Positions 36,825-46,081 of a DNA stretch of 64,000 nt are shown one piece after another. The stretch lies in assembly GCA_021527695.1 (NCBI GenBank), contig JAKFAO010000012.1:372001-436000 (forward strand), given 5' to 3'. The notes beneath the pieces were generated by a model that was not told where the DNA came from, did not search any database, and worked only from the letters and a program-made list of their open reading frames with translations. Origin of the DNA: Naematelia aurantialba. Its lineage: Eukaryota; Basidiomycota; Tremellomycetes; Tremellales; Naemateliaceae. How positions within the stretch are numbered: position 1 is the first letter of the stretch; each line of letters opens with the position of its first letter. A program made the translations under genes and the position numbers.

Positions 36825-38368
36825 ATGCTGCCTACCATGGATCAAGCTCCATCCACAGACGAACAATCCGCGTCTTCACGTCCGACCGTGGTCGACGCAT
36901 CGGAAGAAGCGAGCGCGTCATCGTCTTCCGAACGTCCGACATCACCTACCGAGACTATCAAACCAGATGATTCGTCGGAGACTCCGGCACCGCCAGTTCC
37001 GTCCCTGACGACTGCTCAAAGGGCTTTTCAGCACGGCCTTGATAGGGGGAATCTTGAACAAGAAGTGGGGCAAGTCATGGGCACCCTGAATAGTTGGTGG
37101 GGTGGAGTGAAGAAACAAGTGAGTACCGCCAAGAAGAGTGCTCACGTCAAGGGGGCCACAGCGCTGTCTACCATCAAGGCCGATTTGGACAAAACCGTTT
37201 CCCAAGCTCAAGCCGATCTTCAGTACTTGAGGACAGCAAAAATAGAAGTCGTGCGCAAGGAAGCTGGGAATGAGACATCGGTTCCGGCGAATGACAAGGG
37301 CAAACACAAAGCAGTCGATCTTAATGACGAAGGAACTGCCACCACTCAGAGTCTGCTGGATCGGTTGTCCGCGTCAACAGCTTTGATTCAGCACAGCTTG
37401 CAGACAACGTTTGCTGCTGCTGCGTCGAATCCTGCACTTGCGAACCCAGCCCAGCTGCGAGCACAGCTCGCTGAGAACCTTCAGTTGTCCACGGCTCGAC
37501 AGAATCTTCAGCTCTCCGTTCTGCAAGCTGAAAAGCTCGCTGAAGAATACCTGAAGAGGGGTGACCAATGGGTCAAAGATGCCGAGAAGTGGGTCGGGGA
37601 TGCAGTTAAGCTGTTGCCACCCGATGGAGAAGAGACAAGATTTGTAGGGATGGACGGTGGCGATTTCTATTCATTCTCAACCTCGTCAAGACCAGTGGAA
37701 CGAGGCGTTCTGTTCGATGCGCAAAGCAGGACACCTCGGGCATCAATCGCAGGATCGCGCAAAGAGGCTCTCTTACGTCGTCTGCGTGACGACCAGGACC
37801 TGCTTTTGGTAGATCCCGAGGCGGCGGACGAGTCTGACGAGCGACATCAACAGTTTCGTGATTGGGCCGAGCATAAGTGGCCATTGGCTGAAGCGGAGAA
37901 AGCTCAAGAGTTAGGTCATGTTGGTCAGATCCGGATGGCTCTAGGTATGTGATCCCAGGTGTGCGTACATCTGATGCCAGTGCCTGAGTTTCTCAGCGAT
38001 GATCAATTTTGGCAGAGATATCTGTTTCACAAGCATATGATCGAGGCAGAAGAGGAGAGGCGAAAGCGTCTATTCGATGGTAAAGCCGTCCATCCTACTT
38101 CGAGCTCACGGATTTAGCCTCCCGCCAGTCTCAAGCAGATGACTTCAGTTGGGATGACGAGACAGAAGAGAGTTCTGGAGGCATCGACTCGTCAACGCCA
38201 AAGGTCACCGAAGACAGCAAGCTGCCCCCGGCCCCCGTCGTCAAGCAGGATGCGTCTACGTCGACCAGTCCGCGCGATTCGGAGGAAAGTTATGATCTCG
38301 TTAGCGACCAAGGAGCTCGGGGAAAAGCGCCGCCTCCTGGCGACGATGAGGACTCCGACTGGGAATGA
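36825..38368 (+). CDS. BSD-domain protein
   Basis: About 470 residues. A Ser/Thr/Pro-rich N-terminus is followed by a helical region that starts WWGGVKKQVSTAKKSAHVK, with Ala/Gln-rich amphipathic helices (ENLQLSTARQNLQLSVLQAE). After an intron at about 37945-37979 comes the BSD core (PEFLSDDQFWQRYLFHKHM, with the Phe-Trp pair) and a basic helix. The tail is acidic with DDFSWDD and ends DEDSDWE. This layout resembles SYAP1/Dos2-like BSD proteins, implicated in signalling and ubiquitin or chromatin control in other species, but no role can be assigned here. ATG 36837 is an alternative start. Confidence 0.75.
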
Positions 38369-38528
38369 ACTGATGCACGACTTGGAAGGTGTCGGAGCTT
38401 ACAATGAAGGATCCTAAATGTTGTTGTCGTACATGACTCTTATGGGGCTCCACTTTGTCTATGAATTTCTGTTTACTTGCGCCAGTCTTTGTGGTCAATT
38501 ATCTTTCAGTGTCCATGTTTGAGTCGTC

Positions 38529-40141
38529 ATGGGAGAGGTCGAGCCAGCAGACTTGATAACGGAGGTTATTGCGCACGGGGGTTGGGTCGAGACCAGCTTT
38601 TTTAGTCTGACGCCGGTCGAAGGAATGGGTACAGGCGCTGTGGCCAGGATTGACATTCCACCACATACACCGCTCTTCTATGTGCCACAAGATCAGCTCC
38701 TCTCATCTCATTCATCCGATATCGCAGCCCATCTATCGAGCTCGGAATGGGCCAGTTTGGGTAAGGGCTGGATCGCTCTGATTCTGACAATGATGTGGGA
38801 GACACATAAAGGTTCAGAAAGTCGCTGGCAAGCTTACCTCGGTACGTTTTCTGATTGTCTAGCTTACAGGAGGTTCTATGCCCACCTCATTCGACACCCC
38901 GATGTTCTGGGACTCTGCGACACGGGAAGAGCTCCATGGTACAGATATTGCAAGTCAGTTAAGTTGCACTACTGGTGTAGCATCGAGCTAAGAGAAAGCA
39001 GACACAGTCGGCCGGGAACAAGCGGACGATGATTATCGTACGATTCTTCAGCCCGTTCTGGACGTATGTGCAAAGAAAAGAAACAATGCTCATTACCAGG
39101 CTCATCCAGAACTTTTCCCGGCTGAATCGAATGACTTCACTCTTCAGGCTTATCATTTGCAAGGTTCACGCATACTGTCACGATCTTTCACGGTGCCGTG
39201 CAGATCTCTCGACGTGCAGAGCAGTTTGAACCAACTCGAGGATGACGCCGAACAAGATGAGGATGAGACGACGGAAGTTGTAATGGTCCCAATAGCCGAT
39301 ATGCTCAATGCCGTCACTGGTCTTGACAACGCTCGTCTGTTTAGTCATGAGGATTCAGACTCGGAACCCATTGCCAAGGGTGAAGGGTATACCATGATCA
39401 CCACGTCGGCCATCATGGAAGGTGAACAGATCGTGAGTGTTTACGTGGTGAACATACTGATTGACAGCTCAACACCTATGATGCTGTGCCAAACTCTGGC
39501 CTTCTTCGCAAATATGGGCACGTGGACATACTACCCCTGCAATCAGAAGTATTGTCGTTACTCTCAGCGGAGGAAGTTGGGCAGTGGCCCTTCGGTAATC
39601 CCGCAGATGAGGTCTCCATTGGTGGCGATCTAGTACTAGATGTGGTCAGCAAGCAAGTTTCCACTGGTGGGATGCCCCGATATCAAGCCCGGGTGGACAG
39701 ATGGCTCGACGAAGAAGACGAGTAAGAGAGAGTCCATATTGGGGCTGAATGTCAGCACCTTTGTGCTGTCTTTTTCAGCACCCATCGATCCTCAGCTGGT
39801 AGTTTTCACCCGGCTCCTCGCCGTGGATTCGGACTGGCAGCGCTTTCTTAACAGAGGGAAGTTACCCTCACCAACAGTTGACGCCAATATTGCTGTATTG
39901 CTGAACGAAATTCTGGATGCTCGTGCACGGAGGTATCGCCAAACAATAGAGGTATCTGTTCTGTTGAGCATCGCGCTGACGTCAGGACGACCTAAAGCTG
40001 ATTGTGGCTGTTCCGCTGGCCGAGAAGCACCGACGAATGGCAGCAATAATCCGAGTAGGGGAAAAGCGTGTGATTGCGGCAGCGAGACGAGCTGTGCACG
40101 CGTGCATCACGACTAGCAGCAAGAAGAGAAAGGCTCAATAG
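38529..40141 (+). CDS. RKM4: RKM4-like SET-domain ribosomal lysine methyltransferase
   Basis: Member of the Rkm4/SETD6 group; yeast Rkm4 monomethylates ribosomal protein Rpl42. The SET start (GWVETSFFSLTPVEGMGTG) is followed by a helical insert spread over several exons. Next are the motif around VPIADMLNAVTGLDNARLF that occupies the NHxx cofactor site in this subfamily, EGEQILNTYDAVPNSGLLRKYG once an intron is removed, and the Rubisco-LSMT substrate-binding domain. The last exon (from about 39987) restores a basic C-terminus ending SSKKRKAQ. It lies 160 bp downstream of the BSD gene, same strand, and is the last host gene before the transposon island. Confidence 0.85.
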
Positions 40142-40214
40142 CAAAGGCCATAGAAATAGAAGTCCTACAAATTTATATTTACCTGATTCATCAGTGATAT
40201 GAATGAGGTATGCT

Positions 40215-40400
40215 GTCATGATCCGGTCCAGATTGTCATGACCCACAGCACTGTGGCTTGACCCATCGTGGAAAGGCTCATAGTAGCAAGCAGTGGGAAG
40301 TACCATCAGGGAAGCAGTTATCATGGCTAAATCAATGCGTGGTGGTGCCACAATGCCAGAGGTATAAAAGGGTGCACATTTCGTATTCCTGTAGTTCTTC
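40215..40400 (+). mobile_element. Partial copy of the 312-bp MITE, truncated by the foldback element
   Basis: From 40215 the sequence follows the left end of the MITE at 42675 (GTCATGATCCGGTCCAGATT, then CCCATCGTGGAAAGGCTCAT). Its other half (GCCAGAGGTATAAAAGGGTG, about 40352) matches the reverse complement of the MITE interior. It ends where the foldback element begins. Confidence 0.65.
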
Positions 40401-41597
40401 TGTCATGACCCAACTCATCTCGATTCACCTCGAATACTCTTGCTTTACTTTTCAACCTTTCGATCTATCTCGATTATTACTTGAATCACCTCGACATTCT
40501 TTTTGTCACTCATTCAAATCTCGATAACTTCGCCACTCGTTTACTCTCGATTCCTCAATTCAACCTCCTTGAACACCTCCAATTGATGCTTAGTAATAAT
40601 ATTGGAAATAGGTGATTCTATTGGCAACAACAGGATTGGAAATAGATAAGATGCTGCAATATATATATGTAGATAGGTCTGCCTCAATTCCACCGGGGAT
40701 CAAAACTTGTATGCTACTCTCAATATCATTTTGATTTCCTCGATTCACCTCAATAATTGATAGTTTGGTAAATCATCAGCCAAAAGTCTTCCGCTTCCGG
40801 TTTAAGACTGTTTTGGTATAGACAAATCGCCCCAATTACCAGTTTCCTCTGTTGAATCATCGGAGACACGTCCGTAACACCCACAGGTCCTTAGGTAAGA
40901 AGTCTATACGGGTTATGACCAGGTCATAACATACAGTTATAAGCAGGGACAGTAGAAATCGGTGATTGATAAGCTGCTTACTAAATGTTTATTCAGCAGA
41001 GACCTAGCCATCTTTACATGCTCACAACGTGCCAGTTAGAGAGCACATACCTTTCTTTGGTGTCAAGGAAATATAATAAATTAATTATCTAAAAGTGACT
41101 GTGTTACGGCCATGTCTCTGATGATTTGACAGAGGAAACGGGTAATCGGGGCGATTCGACTATACCAAAATAGTCTCGAACCGGAAGCGGAAGGCTTTCA
41201 GCTGAAGATTTGTCAAACTCTTGACAATGAAGGCGAATCAAGGAAATCAAAATGATATCGAGAGTAACATACAAGTTTTGATCCCTGGGGGGATCAAGGC
41301 AGATCTATCTACTTGTATAAATATTGCAGCATCTTATCTATTTCCAATGCTGTTGTTGCCAATAGAATCACCTATTTCCAATATCATTACTAAGCATCAA
41401 TTCGAGGTTTTCGAGGAGGTTGCATTGAGGAATCGAGAGTAAACGAGTGACGAAGTAAGTTATCGAGATTTGAATGAGTGACAAAAAGAATGTCGAGGTG
41501 ATTCAAGTAATAATCAAGATAGATCGAGAGGTTGAAAAGGTTGAAAAGTACGTCGAGAGTATTCGAGGTAATTCGAGGTGAGTCGGGTCATGACAGA
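40398..41597. mobile_element. Foldback element with about 480-bp terminal inverted repeats
   Basis: The left arm (about 40398-40880) and the right arm (about 41101-41597) are reverse complements with scattered mismatches over nearly their whole length. Both outer ends are TCTGTCATGACCC and the inner ends are GTCCGTAACAC and its near complement. The 220-bp spacer has no gene and carries a palindrome at 40912-40930. Arms this long, with a short unrelated middle, define a foldback-type non-autonomous DNA transposon. No clear target-site duplication was seen. Confidence 0.8.
40912..40930. repeat. 19-bp palindrome GTTATGACC-A-GGTCATAAC
   Basis: A perfect 9-bp inverted repeat around one base, inside the foldback spacer. 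The same palindrome recurs at 42498-42516 with C in the middle and, imperfectly, at about 43157-43175. Confidence 0.8.
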
Positions 41598-42497
41598 CTG
41601 TCACCATCATCCGTTGGTCTCTAGATTTCTTTGTGCCAGTCATCATCATCCCCTGATACTACATTTTGTCACTCTATTTTACCCGACGTAGTAATAGTTC
41701 TTGTGTCAATCCGGTCAGTTCGAGCCTGACAACTCGTCATTCCAGTGACTTCTTCATTGTAACCACTCTGCAAGACAAGCCGCAGACTTTCATTGGTTTA
41801 CCGCCGAACTCACAGGTTACAGCCGTCTACACCGGTCACCTCTCCGTGACATGACCTGCTAGCATGCTTGGGCAACGATGTGGTCTGGCGTTGAAACTTA
41901 AGATTCTTTTATCCTCGAGGAAGAAGGGAATGTCACTCCCCAAAGGTCGCTATTCCGCCTGGTGAACGAGACACTGATGCACCCTAGTCTCAGGGGACAA
42001 TGGCTACTGGCAAGGTAAAACAAGCTTGAGACAAATGGGCAGTGGTGACTCACTTTTGGATGATTGATGTGTGATATTGCATATGCGACAGATCTGGTCT
42101 CTAACTCATGCCTTACATACCCTGAGCATATACCAAAGAACAAGGCTTTACTGTATCAGTGTATATATTCTTATCATCACTTGTTTCCTACAGTCCTTGA
42201 TTATAACTCTACATGATAGCTGACTGAGCTGTGAGAAACAGCACTAATATGTGGGCAAAAATTATTCTGAACAGACATCTGGGTTTCGGGACGTATCACC
42301 CAACTAAGTTCGCCGAAGTTCGTTGAGATCTGGCGATGTCGCTACCACTGCATGCATCCATACCACCTTGATGGGATCTTCCCTCTCTATCGGCTTGCAC
42401 TCTCGTCTTGTCGGCCTTGTCCAGGAGTACTGTCTTGTTTACTCTCTTTGAGATCTCAATGTTTGGTTCCTTTGGGCATTGAATGTTTAATCCCTTT

Positions 42498-42516
42498 GTT
42501 ATGACCCGGTCATAAC
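42498..42516. repeat. Second copy of the GTTATGACC/GGTCATAAC palindrome
   Basis: Identical arms to the copy at 40912. The flank CCCTTATAGAG is the reverse complement of the kind of sequence beside the first copy (TCTATACGGG), so a larger shared unit is likely. Confidence 0.75.
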
Positions 42517-42544
42517 CCTTATAGAGACATATCGGAGTTATCGG

Positions 42545-42665
42545 AGAGATGCATAGGAGAGACTCTCTAGAAGAGTCTCAAGAGGTGTCCCGTGAGAGTC
42601 TCAAGAGCTGTCTCTAGAAACAGTCTCTAGAGCAGAGCTCTAGAGACGTCTCTAGAAGGGCTCGG
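42545..42665. repeat. Cluster of AGAGTCTC and GTCTCTAGA short repeats
   Basis: About ten overlapping copies of self-complementary words (GAGTCTC, GTCTCTAGA, AGAGCTCTAGA) in 120 bp. It abuts the left end of the 312-bp MITE. Confidence 0.6.
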
Positions 42666-42674
42666 ATACCTCGT

Positions 42675-42986
42675 GTCATGACCCGGTCCGGATTGTCATG
42701 ACCCACACCGTGGTTTGGCCCATCGTGGAAAAGCTCATAGTAGCAAACCGTGGAAAGTATCATCACGTGAGATAAATAAAAGACTGGAGAACTACAAACT
42801 ACAAAATGCGCATCCTTTTATACCTCTGGCATCGTGGCTCTTCCACGCTCATTGTGGCTCTTCCACGCGTGGTTCAACCACGATAAGTACTTCCACGATA
42901 AGACTTTCCACTATTTGCTACTATGAGCTTTTCCACGATGGGTCAAACCACGACGTGGGTCATGACAATCCGGACCGGGTCATGAC
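42675..42986. mobile_element. 312-bp MITE
   Basis: The terminal inverted repeats start GTCATGACCCGGTCCGGATT and are identical for at least 32 bases, then similar for about 70 (both contain CCCATCGTGGAAAAGCTCAT). ACCTCGT stands directly to the left (42668-42674) and again 3 bp beyond the right end (42990-42996), a possible target-site duplication. No open frame of note. The interior holds a TATA-like box in reverse (CTTTTATACCTCTGGC). Confidence 0.8.
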
Positions 42987-43051
42987 AGAACCTCGTACTG
43001 GCTCATATTATCCTGCCTAGCATTCGTCGAGATTTCAATCATGACAGTCTG

Positions 43052-43113
43052 CTTCTGAGAGCGATACTCTGAGAGCCCTTCTGAGAGCGATACTCTGAGA
43101 GCCCTTCTGAGAG
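43052..43113. repeat. 26-bp tandem repeat, 2.4 copies
   Basis: The unit begins CTTCTGAGAGCGATACTCTG and repeats exactly at 43078; a third partial copy ends at 43113. The unit itself is partly palindromic (CTGAGAG...CTCTGAGAG). Confidence 0.85.
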
Positions 43114-43682
43114 TTTAGCCCCCGCGACCTATATACAATACCAAGTATGATATGATGTTATGACCGGGTAATAACACCGCCCGACCACCTACACCACCTT
43201 TCCGAGCTTGCCGGATCCTACCAAGCTCATTATGCCTACCCAACTGTCAATCAAGTCACAAGAACCCGAGCACTTAGCTCAACTCGAGTAAACGACAGCT
43301 TGCCACTCATCTTTGATTAGCTTGAAGTCAATCAAGGATGGGTCGTAACAATAAAGGACTTTTGGTGGGGTGGCATAAGTCCTTCCCATGATTGATACAT
43401 GACTGATTTTCCTTGAGGTCATGACGGTTCAAGTCATCAAGCAATCAGATGAGTCAAGACGGGATTGAATCGAGATGCAGGTTGTTGAACACAGAATTGA
43501 GTTTCTTAGAGGTAGATCAAGATGAGTTGGAAACAAGCAGGATGGAGATTATGACTAGACAGCACATATATCTAATAGCAACCTAGCAGTCGTTCTGATG
43601 CTTACAGAAGTAAAGGTGATGCATACAGAAAGAGAGCTGTGCCATTCTGTCGGGTGCCGGTTTCCCGATTCTGCTGATTGAG

Positions 43683-43712
43683 CCCCCCCCCCCCCCCCCC
43701 CCCCCCCCCCCC
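43683..43712. repeat. Homopolymer of 30 C
   Basis: An uninterrupted C run, read directly. The exact length may be an assembly estimate. It lies about 130 bp beyond the stop of the thiamine pyrophosphokinase gene, on its 3' side as annotated. Confidence 0.8.
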
Positions 43713-43838
43713 AGGGCTGTAATTTCCTCCTCAATCACAACCGGGAATGCTTCATTCCAATGCGGCACAAAATTTGCTATGCTCAGCCGCCAATTCCTCG
43801 ACCATATGAGGGGACAACCTTTGTTTCATGACCCTTTA

Positions 43839-44785
43839 TCAAGCGTCATATGTCTTCTGTGCGATGCTCTGAGGCTGTGAGATCGTCTGGGCGAGCGGCG
43901 AAATCTTGTCGAGGTGTGGCCGGATTTCGACGCACCACAGCACTGGCCTATTGGTAGTGATTGTCACTACTGGCTCTGATGGGAGCAGGTGGTTCGAGGT
44001 GGACACCAGTCCATCAAGAGAGGTTTTACCATCTGCCCGTCAGTTTGCGCCGATTCGTCAACTCACCGATGTTCCACTTAAGACCTCGGGTATGCACCAT
44101 TGCTTCGTCAATACCCACAGGTAAAATGCCGCACGTCTCGCCCATGGTTGAATGATCAATTTCGATTGAATGTTTTCCCTAGTTGGTCAGTATGGACATA
44201 CTTAAGACTTACCCTATCCAGAACCCATGCTAGACTTTCCCCACTCAGAACGAAACTTCGAGGACGAGAATTACGCAGCTTGTGTAGCAATGACATAGTA
44301 TGTACTGTCTGGTCAATCCGGCCAGAAAGACCGCCGAACAGCAGAAGGGAAAGCTGTAATTGTGAGTGCGGGATATAGATGACCCACTCACCTGACGGCC
44401 AATCGCCGTCTCAATTGCCTCCACCTCTCGAATGCACTTCATGAGATCCGTAGAATACTGATCTCCATCATATTTTACAGGCACGCCGGCAGTAGAGTAG
44501 AAGGCCTTCACGTCAGAACGGATAGAGTCGAGGTCTCCCTTGATCATGCTAGGCATATACCTGGCATCAGGTCGCAAAGGCGAGTCAGGCTTACATGTTT
44601 CTCTGTTCAGCGTTCCAAGCATCGTATAGCCTGTTTGCTCCACCATCTGCACAGAGGTGCACCTCACTGGCGCGCCACGCTCGCACAAAGACATCTTTGC
44701 GAGTGATAGGCTGGTTTAGAACGATCATCGCGTACGGCCGCACGGCTTTTAGGCCAGAAAAGAGATCGATACAGCTCCAAGACAT
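43839..44785 (-). CDS. THI80: Thiamine pyrophosphokinase
   Basis: Transfers pyrophosphate from ATP to thiamine to make the cofactor thiamine diphosphate. The catalytic domain begins near MSWSCIDLFSG and shows AMIVLNQPI, the substrate motif CADGGANRLYD, the metal-binding GDLDSIR, DGDQYSTDL and LLLFGGLSGRIDQT. The second, beta-sandwich domain binds thiamine and ends VLWCVEIRPHLDK plus a short tail. Introns are short. The start chosen here (44785) is the Met closest to the domain. The same frame stays open upstream to about 45223 and, with a further 35-nt intron, to an ATG near 45385, which would add up to 200 disordered residues. Confidence 0.88.
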
Positions 44786-45385
44786 GGTTCCCGTCTGATT
44801 CCGTGCTGAGAGCCGAACTCGGTCTTCAAGATTGTATTGCCCCGACCGTGTGCGCTGGGGAGGGCGTGGTAAAGGGTCATCTACATTCTGCACGGCCCTT
44901 TTGACCTCTAATATCAAATTGCTGTTGGCCAATCCAGTCGGTGTTTTTGAAGCGTTCTCCTGGTCTTTCTGGCTCGCTGTTTTATGCAAGATATTGACGG
45001 TCCTGTTCTGCAGTCTTGAATCAGATGCTTGCTCTGCTGCATATAAACTGGCTTGTATCAGAGTCGATGATGCCGTTCGCCTCGTTGGTGAATAGCGAGG
45101 ACTCAAGATACTCGACGTTTGTGACGACGAGGTAGAGGCTAGATGAGGGGAGCTCTGCATGTCATCGATTGACCGAACATTAGCGGACGTCCGCCGTGGA
45201 GGAAGGGGTGGCGGCCGGCGCAAGAACGGATTCTGTGATTCTGACGAGGCTTGCGAAGCCGCAGGTCGGGAATCGGAGCCGGCTTCAGAGAACCCAGACT
45301 CTTGGGGCGATGGTAAGATGCGAAGCGGAGAGACTTCTCGTCAGATACGCCTGAGGAACAACACTTACTTGGAACGAAAAGCATA

Positions 45386-46081
45386 TGTGCGTCTACTGCA
45401 CGACCTCGATGCAAAACTGATCTCTCGAGCAGCTTTGCATGCGAAGCCAAACGGAAGAAGGCGAACACCTGGTGTGCCCTCAGTTTCGTGGAAGAAGGTG
45501 CAATACGGCTTAGCAACTAAGGTGTTAGCTGGATTCTGTGCTCGCGCTCACGTTATCAGCTGTGTCTGGAGGTACACTCAGCCTGGTTATAGCAAACCGT
45601 CGAAGCGCTGTTTGGTCTACCGCTTGCTGAACACCGGCGGTACCACTCAACAGCGAAATATACGCAGAGTAGGCGCTGTGCTCAGCTGGCGAGAGCTACA
45701 CGGTGGAGTGTGAGCCGCGCTTTGCACATTATTGAGCTACCATATGCTCACGGCAGACTCGGAAAGCTCCAGGGGATGATCTTGCATATCTTCTGCTAGA
45801 AAGTCACCCGTAACAGGACATGAATAGTTAAGACAGCTTCGGGACTCGAGATCACGTGACATCTTCCCGGCGTCACCAAACGCAGGTGAGAGATGCTTGT
45901 ACTCAAATCTCACTTGGTCCCCCTCGCCCGTCCCAAGCATCCATAATGACACAGCGAACGAAGATACCAGTAGTCCCTCTACGTGAATGAAAATCTCCCG
46001 TGCATAACTGTGCCAAAGGAGGACGACGATGACATTACGTCCTATCCTGGTAGTTTCCTTGGTCGTTAGGACCCAAAAGTA
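45386..46081. other. Intergenic region between THI80 and the kelch gene
   Basis: Nothing recognised. Open frames of 70-180 codons on both strands lack domain content and appear to be chance. Since THI80 and the kelch gene are on the same strand, it should hold the THI80 promoter. Confidence 0.4.

Larger units (their letters stand above)
40142..43838. mobile_element. Transposon-derived island without host genes
   Basis: A 3.7-kb interval in a genome where genes are otherwise packed within a few hundred bp. It is built of inverted-repeat elements whose ends share GTCATGACCC, and of further palindromes and simple repeats listed separately. Base composition is more AT-rich than the flanks. No transposase frame was found, so the elements look non-autonomous. 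Confidence 0.8.

Noticed and set aside
42545..43113. CRISPR-like array
   Set aside because: The repeats are short, palindromic or directly tandem, without regular unique spacers, and the host is a fungus.
45159..45713. Open frame of 184 codons on the plus strand
   Set aside because: It lies opposite the possible THI80 N-terminal extension, has no domain, and its Arg/Gly-rich start looks like the complement of that Pro/Arg-rich sequence.
45737..45952. Minus-strand open frame downstream of the kelch gene
   Set aside because: No homology recognised and no good splice link to the kelch gene.
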